Assembly: GCF_036346295.1 (NCBI RefSeq)
Contig: NZ_CP107819.1
Span: 5,704,001-5,768,000, forward strand
Direction of reading: 5' to 3'
Source of the DNA: Streptomyces sp. NBC_00536
GTDB lineage: Bacteria; Actinomycetota; Actinomycetes; Streptomycetales; Streptomycetaceae
DNA: 64,000 nucleotides
Below are positions 1-7,304 of the stretch, one piece after another. The notes beneath the pieces are model-generated. The model saw only the letters and a list, made by a program, of their open reading frames with translations, did no database searches and was not told the DNA's origin. The stretch's first letter is position 1, and every line of letters starts with the position of its first letter. The position numbers and the translations under genes are program-made.

Positions 1-968
1 GGACGGGCCCGCAGTTCACCGGCCCGGACGCCGACACCAAGGTCAAGGACTGCACGACCACGGCCACCGGGCTGTGCGACTTCACCGGCCCGCTGGGCAC
101 GTACTACTGGCGCGAGACCGCCCCGCCGACCGGGTACCTGCTGCCCGCGAACCCGGTCCACACGGTGCGGCTGACCGCGCAGAACGCGGAGGAAGGCGTC
201 CGGGTCACGGCGGTCAACGAGAAGGAACCGGTCCCGCCCGGCACCGCCAAGGTGGTGCTGTGGAAGACCGACAAGGACTCCGGCGCACCGCTGCGCGGCG
301 CGCACTTCGAGCTGTGGAAGGAGACCAACCACGTCCCGCGCCTGCAGACCACCGGCGGGCCGGGCACCGCTCCCGACACCAAGCTGCCCGGTGAGTGCGT
401 GACCGACGCCCAGGGTAGCTGCACCGTCGAGCTGCCCGTCGGCGCCACGTACTACTGGCGCGAGACCGCGACCCCCGAGGGCTACGAGCGCCCCGCCGAC
501 CCGGTCACCGAGTTCGCCCTCGACGAGGGGGACGTCAAGGACGGCATCGTCGTCAACGTCCCGAACCAGAAGAAGCCCGACGACTTCACCGGCGCGATCA
601 AGGTCGTCAAGCTGGACAAGAAGACCCAGCGGCCGCTGCGCGGCGCGGTGTTCGAGGTCTGGAAGGAGACCAACAACACCGAGGGCCTGCAGATGCGCGG
701 CATCAACGCCGACGAGAAGGTCGCCGACGGCTGCGCCACCGACGGCAAGGGGATCTGTGAGTTCCCGCGGCTGCCCGAGGGCCACTACTACCTCGTGGAG
801 ACGGACGTCCCCGAGGGGTACGTGCTCCCGAAGAACCGGGTGACCGGACCGCTGCACCTGGACCCGAAGACCCCGAACCGGGTGTACGTCCAGCGGCTGA
901 CCAACGAGCGCGACCACGAGGGCAAGGGCACGGACGACGACCGGTCCCCGAGGGGCCCGCGCGGCTGA
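1..968 (+). CDS. CnaB/SpaA-type repeat surface protein, 3' part
   Basis: The gene enters from the left edge and is read in the frame starting at base 3. The visible 321 residues hold about two and a half tandem prealbumin-like (CnaB/SpaA) beta-sandwich repeats. Each has a strand resembling LRGAxFELWKETN, a Cys-containing loop (GxCVTDAQGSC, GCATDGKGIC) and a closing YYWRETxxPxGY or YYLVETDVPEGY segment. Such domains form stalks of exported surface proteins. The protein ends in a charged tail (DDDRSPRGPRG) with no LPxTG motif, hydrophobic helix or basic anchor, so this end is not sortase-linked. The paired Cys in each repeat may form disulfides. Signal peptide and any adhesive head lie outside the window. 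A stem-loop follows the stop. Confidence 0.8.
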   Translation, partial: TGPQFTGPDADTKVKDCTTTATGLCDFTGPLGTYYWRETAPPTGYLLPANPVHTVRLTAQNAEEGVRVTAVNEKEPVPPGTAKVVLWKTDKDSGAPLRGAHFELWKETNHVPRLQTTGGPGTAPDTKLPGECVTDAQGSCTVELPVGATYYWRETATPEGYERPADPVTEFALDEGDVKDGIVVNVPNQKKPDDFTGAIKVVKLDKKTQRPLRGAVFEVWKETNNTEGLQMRGINADEKVADGCATDGKGICEFPRLPEGHYYLVETDVPEGYVLPKNRVTGPLHLDPKTPNRVYVQRLTNERDHEGKGTDDDRSPRGPRG

Positions 969-994
969 CCCGACGCGACGGCGCGGTGTCTCCC

Positions 995-1037
995 GGGTGC
1001 GCCGGTGGGGTGACCTTGTCACCGCATCGGCGCACCC
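995..1037 (+). terminator. Stem-loop after the CnaB gene
   Basis: The arms gggtgcgccg and cggcgcaccc pair perfectly over 10 bp and enclose a second short stem (gtgac/gtcac). It lies 27 bp after the stop. No U-tract follows, as is common for high-GC terminators. Confidence 0.5.
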
Positions 1038-1115
1038 GCGCGCGCCGGGGACGCCGCGCGCGGCTTAGCTGACAGCGGCGGCCCGGTCGGCGGGCGCCGT
1101 TGTCAGGAGGCGGGC

Positions 1116-1850
1116 ATGGCCACAGGCGCGATACGCGGAGCGGCCGCACTGGCCGCGGTACTGGCCCTGACCGGCCAGGCCCGGCCCCCGGGCCCGGAGC
1201 GGCCCCCGGACGGGCCGCGCGCCGCGGCCCCGGTCTCCCGGGCCGCGCCCGAGACCCCCTGTAACGCCGGGACCGGCCCCTACCAGCGCGAGCTGGAGGC
1301 GTACCTGCGCCGCCCGGTCGACGGAGTCCAGAGCGAGGCGGACTGCGTGGCCATCCGCGGCTTCCAGAGCGCCCAGGGCCTGCGCCCCGCCTGGGGCTAC
1401 GCGAACCTCGGGACCTACCGCACGATGATCGCCGTACAGGCCCGCGCCAACCCCAACGCGCAGGGCCGCTGCCCGGTCCGCACGTACCGCGTCACCTGCG
1501 TGGACATGGACCGCCAGCTGCTGTGGGTCCAGCGCGACGCCAAGGTCGTCTTCGCGCCCGTCCCGATCCGTACCGGCCGCGACACATTGGAGACCCGGCC
1601 CGGCTGGCACGAGGTGTACTGGCGCGACGAGGACCACTACTCCGACCTGTACGACAACGCCCCCATGCCGTACTCCCAGTTCTTCGACGAGGGCCAGGCC
1701 ATCCACGGCCACCGCGGGAACCTCTACAGCTACAGCGGGTCGGCCGGCTGCGTGAACCTGGCCGTCCCCGACGCGGCCCGGCTGTGGGACCTGCTGACCG
1801 AGGGCGACGCCGTCTATGTCTGGGGCACCAAGCCCGGAACCGACGACTGA
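1116..1850 (+). CDS. Secreted L,D-transpeptidase with N-terminal peptidoglycan-binding-like domain
   Basis: A 244-aa exported enzyme expected to make 3-3 peptidoglycan cross-links or attach substrates to meso-diaminopimelate outside the membrane. An Ala-rich signal-like start (residues 1-22) and a Pro-rich linker precede a compact helical segment (about 50-100, QRELEAYLRRP to FQSAQGLRP) resembling peptidoglycan-binding type 1 domains. The YkuD catalytic domain fills the rest, with His197 and His199 in AIHGHRGN and nucleophile Cys212 in SGSAGCVNL. The ATG is chosen because aggagg lies at 1105-1110, five bases upstream. It stands in tandem with a second, structurally different L,D-transpeptidase, suggesting a local cell-wall remodelling locus. 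Confidence 0.88.
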   Translation: MATGAIRGAAALAAVLALTGQARPPGPERPPDGPRAAAPVSRAAPETPCNAGTGPYQRELEAYLRRPVDGVQSEADCVAIRGFQSAQGLRPAWGYANLGTYRTMIAVQARANPNAQGRCPVRTYRVTCVDMDRQLLWVQRDAKVVFAPVPIRTGRDTLETRPGWHEVYWRDEDHYSDLYDNAPMPYSQFFDEGQAIHGHRGNLYSYSGSAGCVNLAVPDAARLWDLLTEGDAVYVWGTKPGTDD

Positions 1851-2025
1851 GCCCCTGGCTCCGCTTCTGCCCCCGCCCCTGCCCGCAACCCCACCTCTTT
1901 CCCCTGTTCACAGGCTCTTGGGACGGAACGGTGACACATCCGTTTCCGTTCGTGATCCCGGCGTGTGATTCCATTTCGCCATGCGCGCGACTGTCCGCGC
2001 GCGGGGGACACGGGGGAGAACAAGA

Positions 2026-3261
2026 GTGAACCTGCAGCCGATTCGCGGCCGCTTCCGCACCGGGCTGCCCGCCCTGCTGCTCGGAGCGGCCCTGCTGCTC
2101 ACCACCGGGTGCAGCGGCGCGGCCGACAACGGCGGAGCCGGCGGCGGGGACAACGGCAAGGGCGGCGGCGCCAAGGCCGCCAAGGCCGGTACCGAGGCGT
2201 CCCAGGCGATGGTCACCATAAAGCCGGACGACGGTGCCAAGGAGGTCGCGACGAGCGGCGTCCTGAAGATAACCAGCACCGGCGGCAAGCTCACCACGGT
2301 GACGGTCGCCGATACGAAGGGCAACGCGGTCGAGGGCAAGCTGGCCGCCGACGGCGCCACCTGGGAGCCCGCCCGCAACCTCGGCTCCGCCACCGAGTAC
2401 AAGGTGCACGCGGTCGCCAAGGACGCCTCCGGGCGCGAGTCCGCGAAGGACATCACCTTCACGACGCTCACCCCCACCAACACGTTCGTCGGCCACTACA
2501 TCCCCGAGGACGGCGACACCGTCGGCGTGGGCATGCCGGTCTCGATCAACTTCAGCCGCGGGATCACCAATCCGGAGGCCGTGGAGAAGGCCATCATCGT
2601 GACCGCCGAGCCGTCGGTCCCGGTCGAGGGCCACTGGTTCGGCAACGACCGGCTCGACTTCCGCCCCGAGAAGTACTGGGCTGCTGGCACCAAGGTCACC
2701 GTGAAGATCGCCCTGGACGGCGTCGAGGGCCGCCCCGGCGTCTACGGCAAGCAGACCCGCACCGTCACCTTCAAGGTCGGCCGCTCCCAGGTCACCACCG
2801 TCGACGCGAGCGCGCACCAGATGCAGGTGGTCCGCGACAACGCCGTCCTGAGGGACATCCCGATCACCGCGGGCGCCCCGGCGACGACCACGTACAACGG
2901 ACAGATGGTCATCAGCGAGAAGTACAAGGTGACGCGCATGAACGGCGCCACCGTCGGCTTCGGCGGCGAGTACGACATCTCCGACGTCCCGCACGCGATG
3001 CGGCTGTCGAACTCCGGCACCTTCGTGCACGGCAACTACTGGGCGTCCGACGACACCTTCGGCTCGGACAACGTCAGCCACGGCTGCGTCGGCCTGAAGG
3101 ACGCCCGCGGCGCGGGCGACGACGACCAGCCCGCCGCCTGGTTCTACAACGAGTCGCTGATCGGCGACGTGGTCATCGTGAAGAACTCGAAGGACAAGCA
3201 GATCGCCCCGGACAACGGCCTCAACGGCTGGAACATGGACTGGGCGGAGTGGATCAAGTAG
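2026..3261 (+). CDS. L,D-transpeptidase lipoprotein with Ig-like domains
   Basis: A 411-aa lipoprotein cross-linking enzyme of the actinobacterial LdtMt2 type. The GTG start at 2026 is preferred over an in-frame ATG at 1981: gggggaga lies 8 bases upstream, and it gives a clean lipoprotein signal with lipobox LTTGC (Cys29). A Gly/Lys-rich linker and two Ig-like beta domains (about 55-265, including the VSINFSR and VEGHWFGNDRLDFRP strands usual in this family) precede the YkuD domain. The catalytic motif is HGNYW followed by SHGCVGL with Cys354. Two transpeptidases of different architecture side by side may act on different substrates or growth stages. A strong stem-loop terminates the unit. 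Confidence 0.92.
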   Translation: MNLQPIRGRFRTGLPALLLGAALLLTTGCSGAADNGGAGGGDNGKGGGAKAAKAGTEASQAMVTIKPDDGAKEVATSGVLKITSTGGKLTTVTVADTKGNAVEGKLAADGATWEPARNLGSATEYKVHAVAKDASGRESAKDITFTTLTPTNTFVGHYIPEDGDTVGVGMPVSINFSRGITNPEAVEKAIIVTAEPSVPVEGHWFGNDRLDFRPEKYWAAGTKVTVKIALDGVEGRPGVYGKQTRTVTFKVGRSQVTTVDASAHQMQVVRDNAVLRDIPITAGAPATTTYNGQMVISEKYKVTRMNGATVGFGGEYDISDVPHAMRLSNSGTFVHGNYWASDDTFGSDNVSHGCVGLKDARGAGDDDQPAAWFYNESLIGDVVIVKNSKDKQIAPDNGLNGWNMDWAEWIK

Positions 3262-3289
3262 CGCGCAGGCGCACTCGTACGTAGTCCAG

Positions 3290-3324
3290 GTGGCCCGGTG
3301 CTGTGACCCACAGCACCGGGCCAC
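3290..3324. terminator. Perfect 16-bp stem terminator
   Basis: The arms gtggcccggtgctgtg and cacagcaccgggccac are fully complementary around a 3-base loop (acc). It lies between the L,D-transpeptidase stop and the enoyl-CoA hydratase start. Confidence 0.8.
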
Positions 3325-3354
3325 TCGTGGTTAACCCCCGCTAACCTTCCCCGT

Positions 3355-4122
3355 ATGACCATCACTCTCGAAGTCTCGGCAGGCGTCGGTACCATCCGCC
3401 TGGACCGTCCGCCCATGAACGCCCTGGACATCGCCACCCAGGACCGCCTGCGCGAGCTGGCGACCGAGGCGACGGACCGCTCCGACGTCCGCGCGGTGAT
3501 CCTCTACGGCGGCGAGAAGGTGTTCGCGGCGGGCGCGGACATCAAGGAGATGCAGGTGATGGACCACGCGGCGATGATCGCCCGGTCCCGCGGCCTGCAG
3601 GACGCCTTCACCGCCGTCGCGCGGATCCCCAAGCCCGTGGTCGCGGCCGTCACCGGCTACGCGCTGGGCGGCGGCTGCGAACTGGCGCTGTGCGCGGACT
3701 ACCGGATCGCCGCCGACAACGCCAAGCTCGGCCAGCCCGAGATCCTGCTCGGCCTGATCCCGGGCGCGGGCGGCACCCAGCGGCTGTCCCGGCTGATCGG
3801 TCCGTCCAAGGCGAAGGACCTGATCTTCACCGGCCGGATGGTGAAGGCCGAAGAGGCCCTGGCCCTGGGCCTGGTGGACCGGGTGGTGCCCGCCGCCGAG
3901 GTGTACGAGCAGGCGCACGCCTGGGCCGCGAAGCTCGCGCAGGGTCCGGCGATCGCCCTGCGCGCCGCCAAGGAGTGCGTGGACGCGGGTCTGGAGGCGG
4001 ACATCGACACCGGGCTCGCCATCGAACGCAACTGGTTCGCGGGCCTGTTCGCGACCGAGGACCGCGAGCGCGGCATGCGCAGCTTCGTCGAGGAGGGCCC
4101 GGGCAAGGCCAAGTTCCTCTGA
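3355..4122 (+). CDS. Enoyl-CoA hydratase/isomerase (crotonase family)
   Basis: A 255-aa crotonase-fold enzyme predicted to hydrate 2-trans-enoyl-CoA in fatty-acid beta-oxidation or a related acyl-CoA pathway in the cytoplasm. The oxyanion-hole segment KVFAAGADIKEM and the second oxyanion glycine in ALGGGCELALC are present. Both catalytic glutamates expected of true hydratases are found: Glu109 in GGGCELAL and Glu129 in GQPEILLGLIPGAGG. It matches short-chain enoyl-CoA hydratases in length. No strong ribosome site precedes the ATG, and the gap from the upstream terminator is only 30 bp, so the message may have a very short leader. It stands alone, and the exact substrate cannot be read from context. 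Confidence 0.92.
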   Translation: MTITLEVSAGVGTIRLDRPPMNALDIATQDRLRELATEATDRSDVRAVILYGGEKVFAAGADIKEMQVMDHAAMIARSRGLQDAFTAVARIPKPVVAAVTGYALGGGCELALCADYRIAADNAKLGQPEILLGLIPGAGGTQRLSRLIGPSKAKDLIFTGRMVKAEEALALGLVDRVVPAAEVYEQAHAWAAKLAQGPAIALRAAKECVDAGLEADIDTGLAIERNWFAGLFATEDRERGMRSFVEEGPGKAKFL

Positions 4123-4170
4123 GTGCAGGGGCGTCGGCGCGGCGTCCTCCCTGCGGGTGGATTAGCCAGG

Positions 4171-4188
4171 CCTTAAGGGAACCTTAAG
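4171..4188. promoter_or_regulatory. 11-bp-spaced ccttaag direct repeat
   Basis: The motif ccttaag occurs at 4171-4177 and 4182-4188, each with a cttaag palindrome, one helical turn apart, in the leader of the anti-sigma-type ATPase gene. This looks like a dimeric regulator site or a promoter element. No known consensus was matched. Confidence 0.25.
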
Positions 4189-4289
4189 AGCGTGTGGAGA
4201 TCCACTGTGGGTGATGATCTCGCAGCGGTGAGTCATCGCAGGTGGAGGGGGTGTGGCGGCCCTCCGATTGCCTTCGGCATATGACGGGA

Positions 4290-4323
4290 CGCCTCCCGGA
4301 ATGAAGCATTCCGAGGGGGCGTT
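4290..4323 (+). terminator. Hairpin with T-tract ahead of the RsbW-like gene
   Basis: An imperfect stem (cgcctcccggaatg with cattccgagggggcg, loop aag) is followed by ttttc. It lies 168 bp after the hydratase gene and 50 bp before the next start, so it may terminate the upstream transcript or attenuate the downstream one. Confidence 0.45.
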
Positions 4324-4372
4324 TTCGCGCGGAACCACTCCGGGAGGCGGCCCGGCCCTTCATGATGGGTGC

Positions 4373-4876
4373 ATGGCGGGCCTGGAGGGTGTGGAACAGC
4401 CGCGGCAGCGCAGCAGCGCTTCCGCCGTACGGTCGACGGCGGCTCTTGAGGACGAACAGGGCCTCAAAGCCGTGGAGTTGTACGGCAGCCCGGCCGACGG
4501 GGAGGTGACCCTGCCGTCGCTCCCCGAGTCAGCGGCCATCGCCCGCAGGCTCACCCAGTGCGTGGCTGCCCGGCATTGGGGACTGTCCCCGTTGACCGCC
4601 GAGCACGCCGTCCTGCTCGTCTCGGAACTCGTCGGCAACGCGGTCCGGCACACCGGGGCCCGTTCCTTCGGGCTGCGGATGCTGCGCCGTCGCGGCTGGA
4701 TCCGGATCGAGGTGCGCGACCCCTCGCGCGGGCTGCCCTGTCTGATGCCGGTCCACGAGATGGACACCACGGGCCGCGGGCTGTTCCTGGTCGACAAGCT
4801 TTCGGACCGCTGGGGTGCGGACCTCTTACCCAGGGGCAAGACCACCTGGTTCGAGATGAGGGTCTCCGACCGCTGA
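4373..4876 (+). CDS. RsbW-like histidine-kinase-type ATPase (anti-sigma/regulatory)
   Basis: A 167-aa protein with a single GHKL ATPase domain and no sensor or HTH. The N box reads LVSELVGNAVRHTG, and the later G-box region DTTGRGLFLVDKLSDRWG is well conserved. Streptomyces encode dozens of such stand-alone RsbW/SpoIIAB-like ATPases, which either phosphorylate anti-anti-sigma factors or bind sigma factors. No cognate STAS-domain or sigma gene is adjacent, so the partner is unknown. The ATG at 4373 is chosen because sequence upstream of it in frame is unlike the family and crosses the hairpin described separately. The usual length of the family is 130-170 aa, which fits. Confidence 0.82.
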   Translation: MAGLEGVEQPRQRSSASAVRSTAALEDEQGLKAVELYGSPADGEVTLPSLPESAAIARRLTQCVAARHWGLSPLTAEHAVLLVSELVGNAVRHTGARSFGLRMLRRRGWIRIEVRDPSRGLPCLMPVHEMDTTGRGLFLVDKLSDRWGADLLPRGKTTWFEMRVSDR

Positions 4877-4900
4877 CACGGCGCCCGGCCCGGGAACGCA

Positions 4901-4940
4901 GAAGCCCCCTGTCGCCGTCGTGCGGCGCCTCGGGGGCTTC
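4901..4940 (+). terminator. Terminator after the RsbW-like gene
   Basis: The 9-bp arms gaagccccc and gggggcttc enclose a 22-base GC-rich loop that can itself fold. It starts 24 bp after the stop codon. Confidence 0.65.
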
Positions 4941-5264
4941 ATGGGTGAGCCGAGGATCGAAGGGGGTGTGATCCTCGGCTGTGACTTCGCTCGGGTCAAG
5001 GGGGAAGTCGTGGTTCCGACTATGGCAGATGAGGGCCCGAACGCCAAAAGTCCCAAGTCGGACATAAGTGTGCATATCCTAAGACTTTCCACCTAAATCC
5101 TAGGTGAGGTGGGCCACTCGCCTCGCAATCAGTGAATAGATATTGAACGCCATGCGTAAATCGTTGATCAGATAGTGGACAGACGGCTCTCCGGGTCCCT
5201 CTGACCAACGTCCCGAGTTGGGTCAATCGTTACCTTCAGGGCCAACCACCCCTTAAATGGGCAG
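4941..5264. other. AT-richer intergenic region upstream of the NodB-fold lipoprotein
   Basis: About 320 bp without a convincing gene. The part from roughly 5030 to 5200 is markedly AT-richer than the window average. It contains a caccta-N5-taggtg inverted repeat near 5090-5106. Composition suggests a promoter/operator region for the downstream lipoprotein pair. I could not assign a specific promoter. Confidence 0.4.
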
Positions 5265-6044
5265 GTGCTCTGTTATCCAGACCGTCGTACGGCCCTGCGC
5301 GCCGGAGCGGCGGTCGCCGCCGGGGCCCTCACCGCCGCCTGCGGGACGGGCCGCTCCGCCGCTCCGCCCGCGGCCCCGCCCCCCGCCACCCGGCGGGCCG
5401 CCGCGCCCGCCGCGGCACCCGCCCCCCGCCGCTTCGCCGGACAGCCCGTCGAGATCGGCCACGGGGCCCGGGACAGCCCCAAGGTGGCGCTCACCTTCCA
5501 CGGGAACGGGGATCCCGCCATCGCCCGCGCGGTCCTCGCCGAGGCGGAGAAGGCCGGGGCGCGGGTGACCGTACTCGCCATCGGCACCTGGCTCGACGCC
5601 CACCCGGACATGGCCCGACGGATCCTGGACGGAGGCCACGAGCTCGGCAACCACACCCAGCGCCACCTCGCGATCAACACCCTGCCCGAGGCGGAGGCCC
5701 TCGCCGAGATCACCGGGTGCGCGGAGCGCCTCAAGCGGCTCACCGGGTCCATCGGCACCTGGTTCCGCCCCTCCCAGACCCAGTACGCCAGCCCCCTGGT
5801 GCGCACCCTGGCCCAGCGGGCGGGCTACCCGCACGTCCTCTCGTACGACGTGGACTCCCTCGACTTCACCTCACCCGGCGCCGCGGCCGTCATCCGCAAC
5901 GTCACCGGGCCGATCCTCGGCGGATCGGTGGTGAGCCTGCACTTCGGCTACGCGGACACGGTCGACGCGATGCCGCCCCTCCTCGAAGACCTCGCGCGCC
6001 GCAAACTGCGCGCGGTGACCACCACGGAGCTGCTGACCTCATGA
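5265..6044 (+). CDS. Tat-type lipoprotein of the NodB polysaccharide deacetylase family, noncanonical motif 1
   Basis: A 259-aa predicted lipoprotein. Twin arginines (RR at 7-8), a hydrophobic stretch and lipobox LTAAC (Cys26) suggest Tat export and lipidation, followed by a Pro/Ala linker. Residues 62-259 form a NodB carbohydrate-esterase-4 fold. Motif 2 HTQRH (His130, His134), motif 4 YDVDSLDF and motif 5 VVSLHFG are recognizable. Motif 1 reads TFHGNGDP instead of TFDDGP, and motif 3 is RPSQTQ instead of RPPYG, so the Asp that acts as base and the metal-binding Asp are missing in place. Activity is therefore uncertain. GTG at 5265 is the start that preserves the signal. It overlaps the next gene by ATGA. 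Confidence 0.85.
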   Translation: MLCYPDRRTALRAGAAVAAGALTAACGTGRSAAPPAAPPPATRRAAAPAAAPAPRRFAGQPVEIGHGARDSPKVALTFHGNGDPAIARAVLAEAEKAGARVTVLAIGTWLDAHPDMARRILDGGHELGNHTQRHLAINTLPEAEALAEITGCAERLKRLTGSIGTWFRPSQTQYASPLVRTLAQRAGYPHVLSYDVDSLDFTSPGAAAVIRNVTGPILGGSVVSLHFGYADTVDAMPPLLEDLARRKLRAVTTTELLTS

Positions 6045-7228
6045 CGACCAACCGCCTTCCCCGGAAGGCCACCGTGCTGCTCGCCGGACTGGTCCTCGCC
6101 GCCCTCGCAGGCTGCGGAGCGGCCGACAAGGGCAAGCCCGAGGCGCTCGGCTCCGACGGCCCCGCCCGGCCCGTGAAGGCCGTCCCGGCCGCTCCGCCGG
6201 GGCTGGCGGGCATGCCACCCCTGCTCGCGCCCGACGACGTGTACGCGGCCGACCGGCCGAACCAGCTCTCGCCCGTGGTCAAGAACTTCCCGTCCCGGAT
6301 CTACGTGCCGAACACCGGCTCCAACACGGTGTCCGTCATCGACCCGGCGACGTACAAGGTGGTCGAGACCATCCCGGTCGGCGTCCAGCCGCAGCACGTC
6401 GTGCCCTCCTGGGACATGAAGACCCTGTGGGTGAACAACAACCGCGGGCACACGCTCACCCCGATCAACCCCGCCACCGGAGAAGCGGGCCCGCCCGTCG
6501 AGGTGCACGACCCCTACAACCTCTACTTCACGCCGAACGGCAAGTACGCGATCGTCATGGCCTCCATGGACAAGGAGCTGGTCTTCCGCGATCCGCACAC
6601 CATGGACCGCGTCAAAACCGTCCCCGTGACCTGCTTCGGCGTCAATCACGCGGACTTCTCCGCGGACGGCCGGTACTTCATCGTCTCCTGCGAGTTCTCC
6701 GGTGAACTCCTCAAGGTCGACACCGAGAAGATGGAGGTCATCGGGCAGCAGAAACTGCCATTCGAGGGCGCGATGCCGCAGGACGTCAAGGTCTCCCCGG
6801 ACGGAAAGACCTTCTACGTCGCGGACATGATGGCGCACGGCATGTGGGTGCTCAGCGGGGACGCCTTCGACACCCCCAAGCTGCTCCCCACCGGAAAGGG
6901 CTGCCACGGCCTGTACGTGAGCCGTGACTCCCGGGAGATGTACATCTCCAACCGGGGCGAAGGCAGCATCTCGGTCTTCGACTTCAAGCAGAACCGGCTC
7001 ACCAAGAAGTGGGACCTGCCCGACGGCGGCAGCCCCGACATGGGCGGCGTCTCCGCCGACGGCAAGGTGCTGTGGCTCTCGGGCCGCTACAACTCCGAGG
7101 TCTACGCGATCGACACGGCCAGCGGCAAGGAACTCGCCAAGATCCCCGTGGGCAACGGACCGCACGGCCTCGCCGTCTACCCGCAGCCCGGCCGCTACTC
7201 GCTCGGCCACACCGGCATCTTCCGCTGA
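6041..7228 (+). CDS. YVTN-type beta-propeller lipoprotein
   Basis: A 395-aa predicted lipoprotein with a hydrophobic signal and lipobox LAGC, then seven-bladed propeller repeats. The first complete repeat RIYVPNTGSNTVSVIDPATY is a classic YVTN repeat. Later blades include FYVADMMAHGMWVL, MYISNRGEGSISVFD and LWLSGRYNSEVYAIDTASGK. Such proteins are extracytoplasmic scaffolds or binding proteins and are rarely enzymatic. Its start codon overlaps the stop of the NodB-fold lipoprotein (ATGA), so the two are translationally coupled and probably work together at the cell surface. Cys residues in VPVTCFGVNH and FIVSCEFSG could pair. A perfect bidirectional terminator follows. Confidence 0.88.
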   Translation: MTTNRLPRKATVLLAGLVLAALAGCGAADKGKPEALGSDGPARPVKAVPAAPPGLAGMPPLLAPDDVYAADRPNQLSPVVKNFPSRIYVPNTGSNTVSVIDPATYKVVETIPVGVQPQHVVPSWDMKTLWVNNNRGHTLTPINPATGEAGPPVEVHDPYNLYFTPNGKYAIVMASMDKELVFRDPHTMDRVKTVPVTCFGVNHADFSADGRYFIVSCEFSGELLKVDTEKMEVIGQQKLPFEGAMPQDVKVSPDGKTFYVADMMAHGMWVLSGDAFDTPKLLPTGKGCHGLYVSRDSREMYISNRGEGSISVFDFKQNRLTKKWDLPDGGSPDMGGVSADGKVLWLSGRYNSEVYAIDTASGKELAKIPVGNGPHGLAVYPQPGRYSLGHTGIFR

Positions 7229-7254
7229 TACGGGTGCGCGCGAGGTGATGTGAC

Positions 7255-7288
7255 GGTGCCCCGGGGGTCCGCCGACCCCCGGGGCACC
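7255..7288. terminator. Bidirectional 15-bp perfect hairpin
   Basis: The arms ggtgccccgggggtc and gacccccggggcacc pair perfectly over a cgcc loop. It sits between convergent genes: the propeller lipoprotein on plus and the P450 on minus. Confidence 0.85.
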
Positions 7289-7304
7289 GCCCCGCGCGGT
7301 GGCG

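Noticed and set aside
1492..3324. 610-codon open frame on minus across the L,D-transpeptidases
   Set aside because: It is antisense to two genes with clear catalytic motifs and its translation is low-complexity Val/Gly/Arg with no domain.
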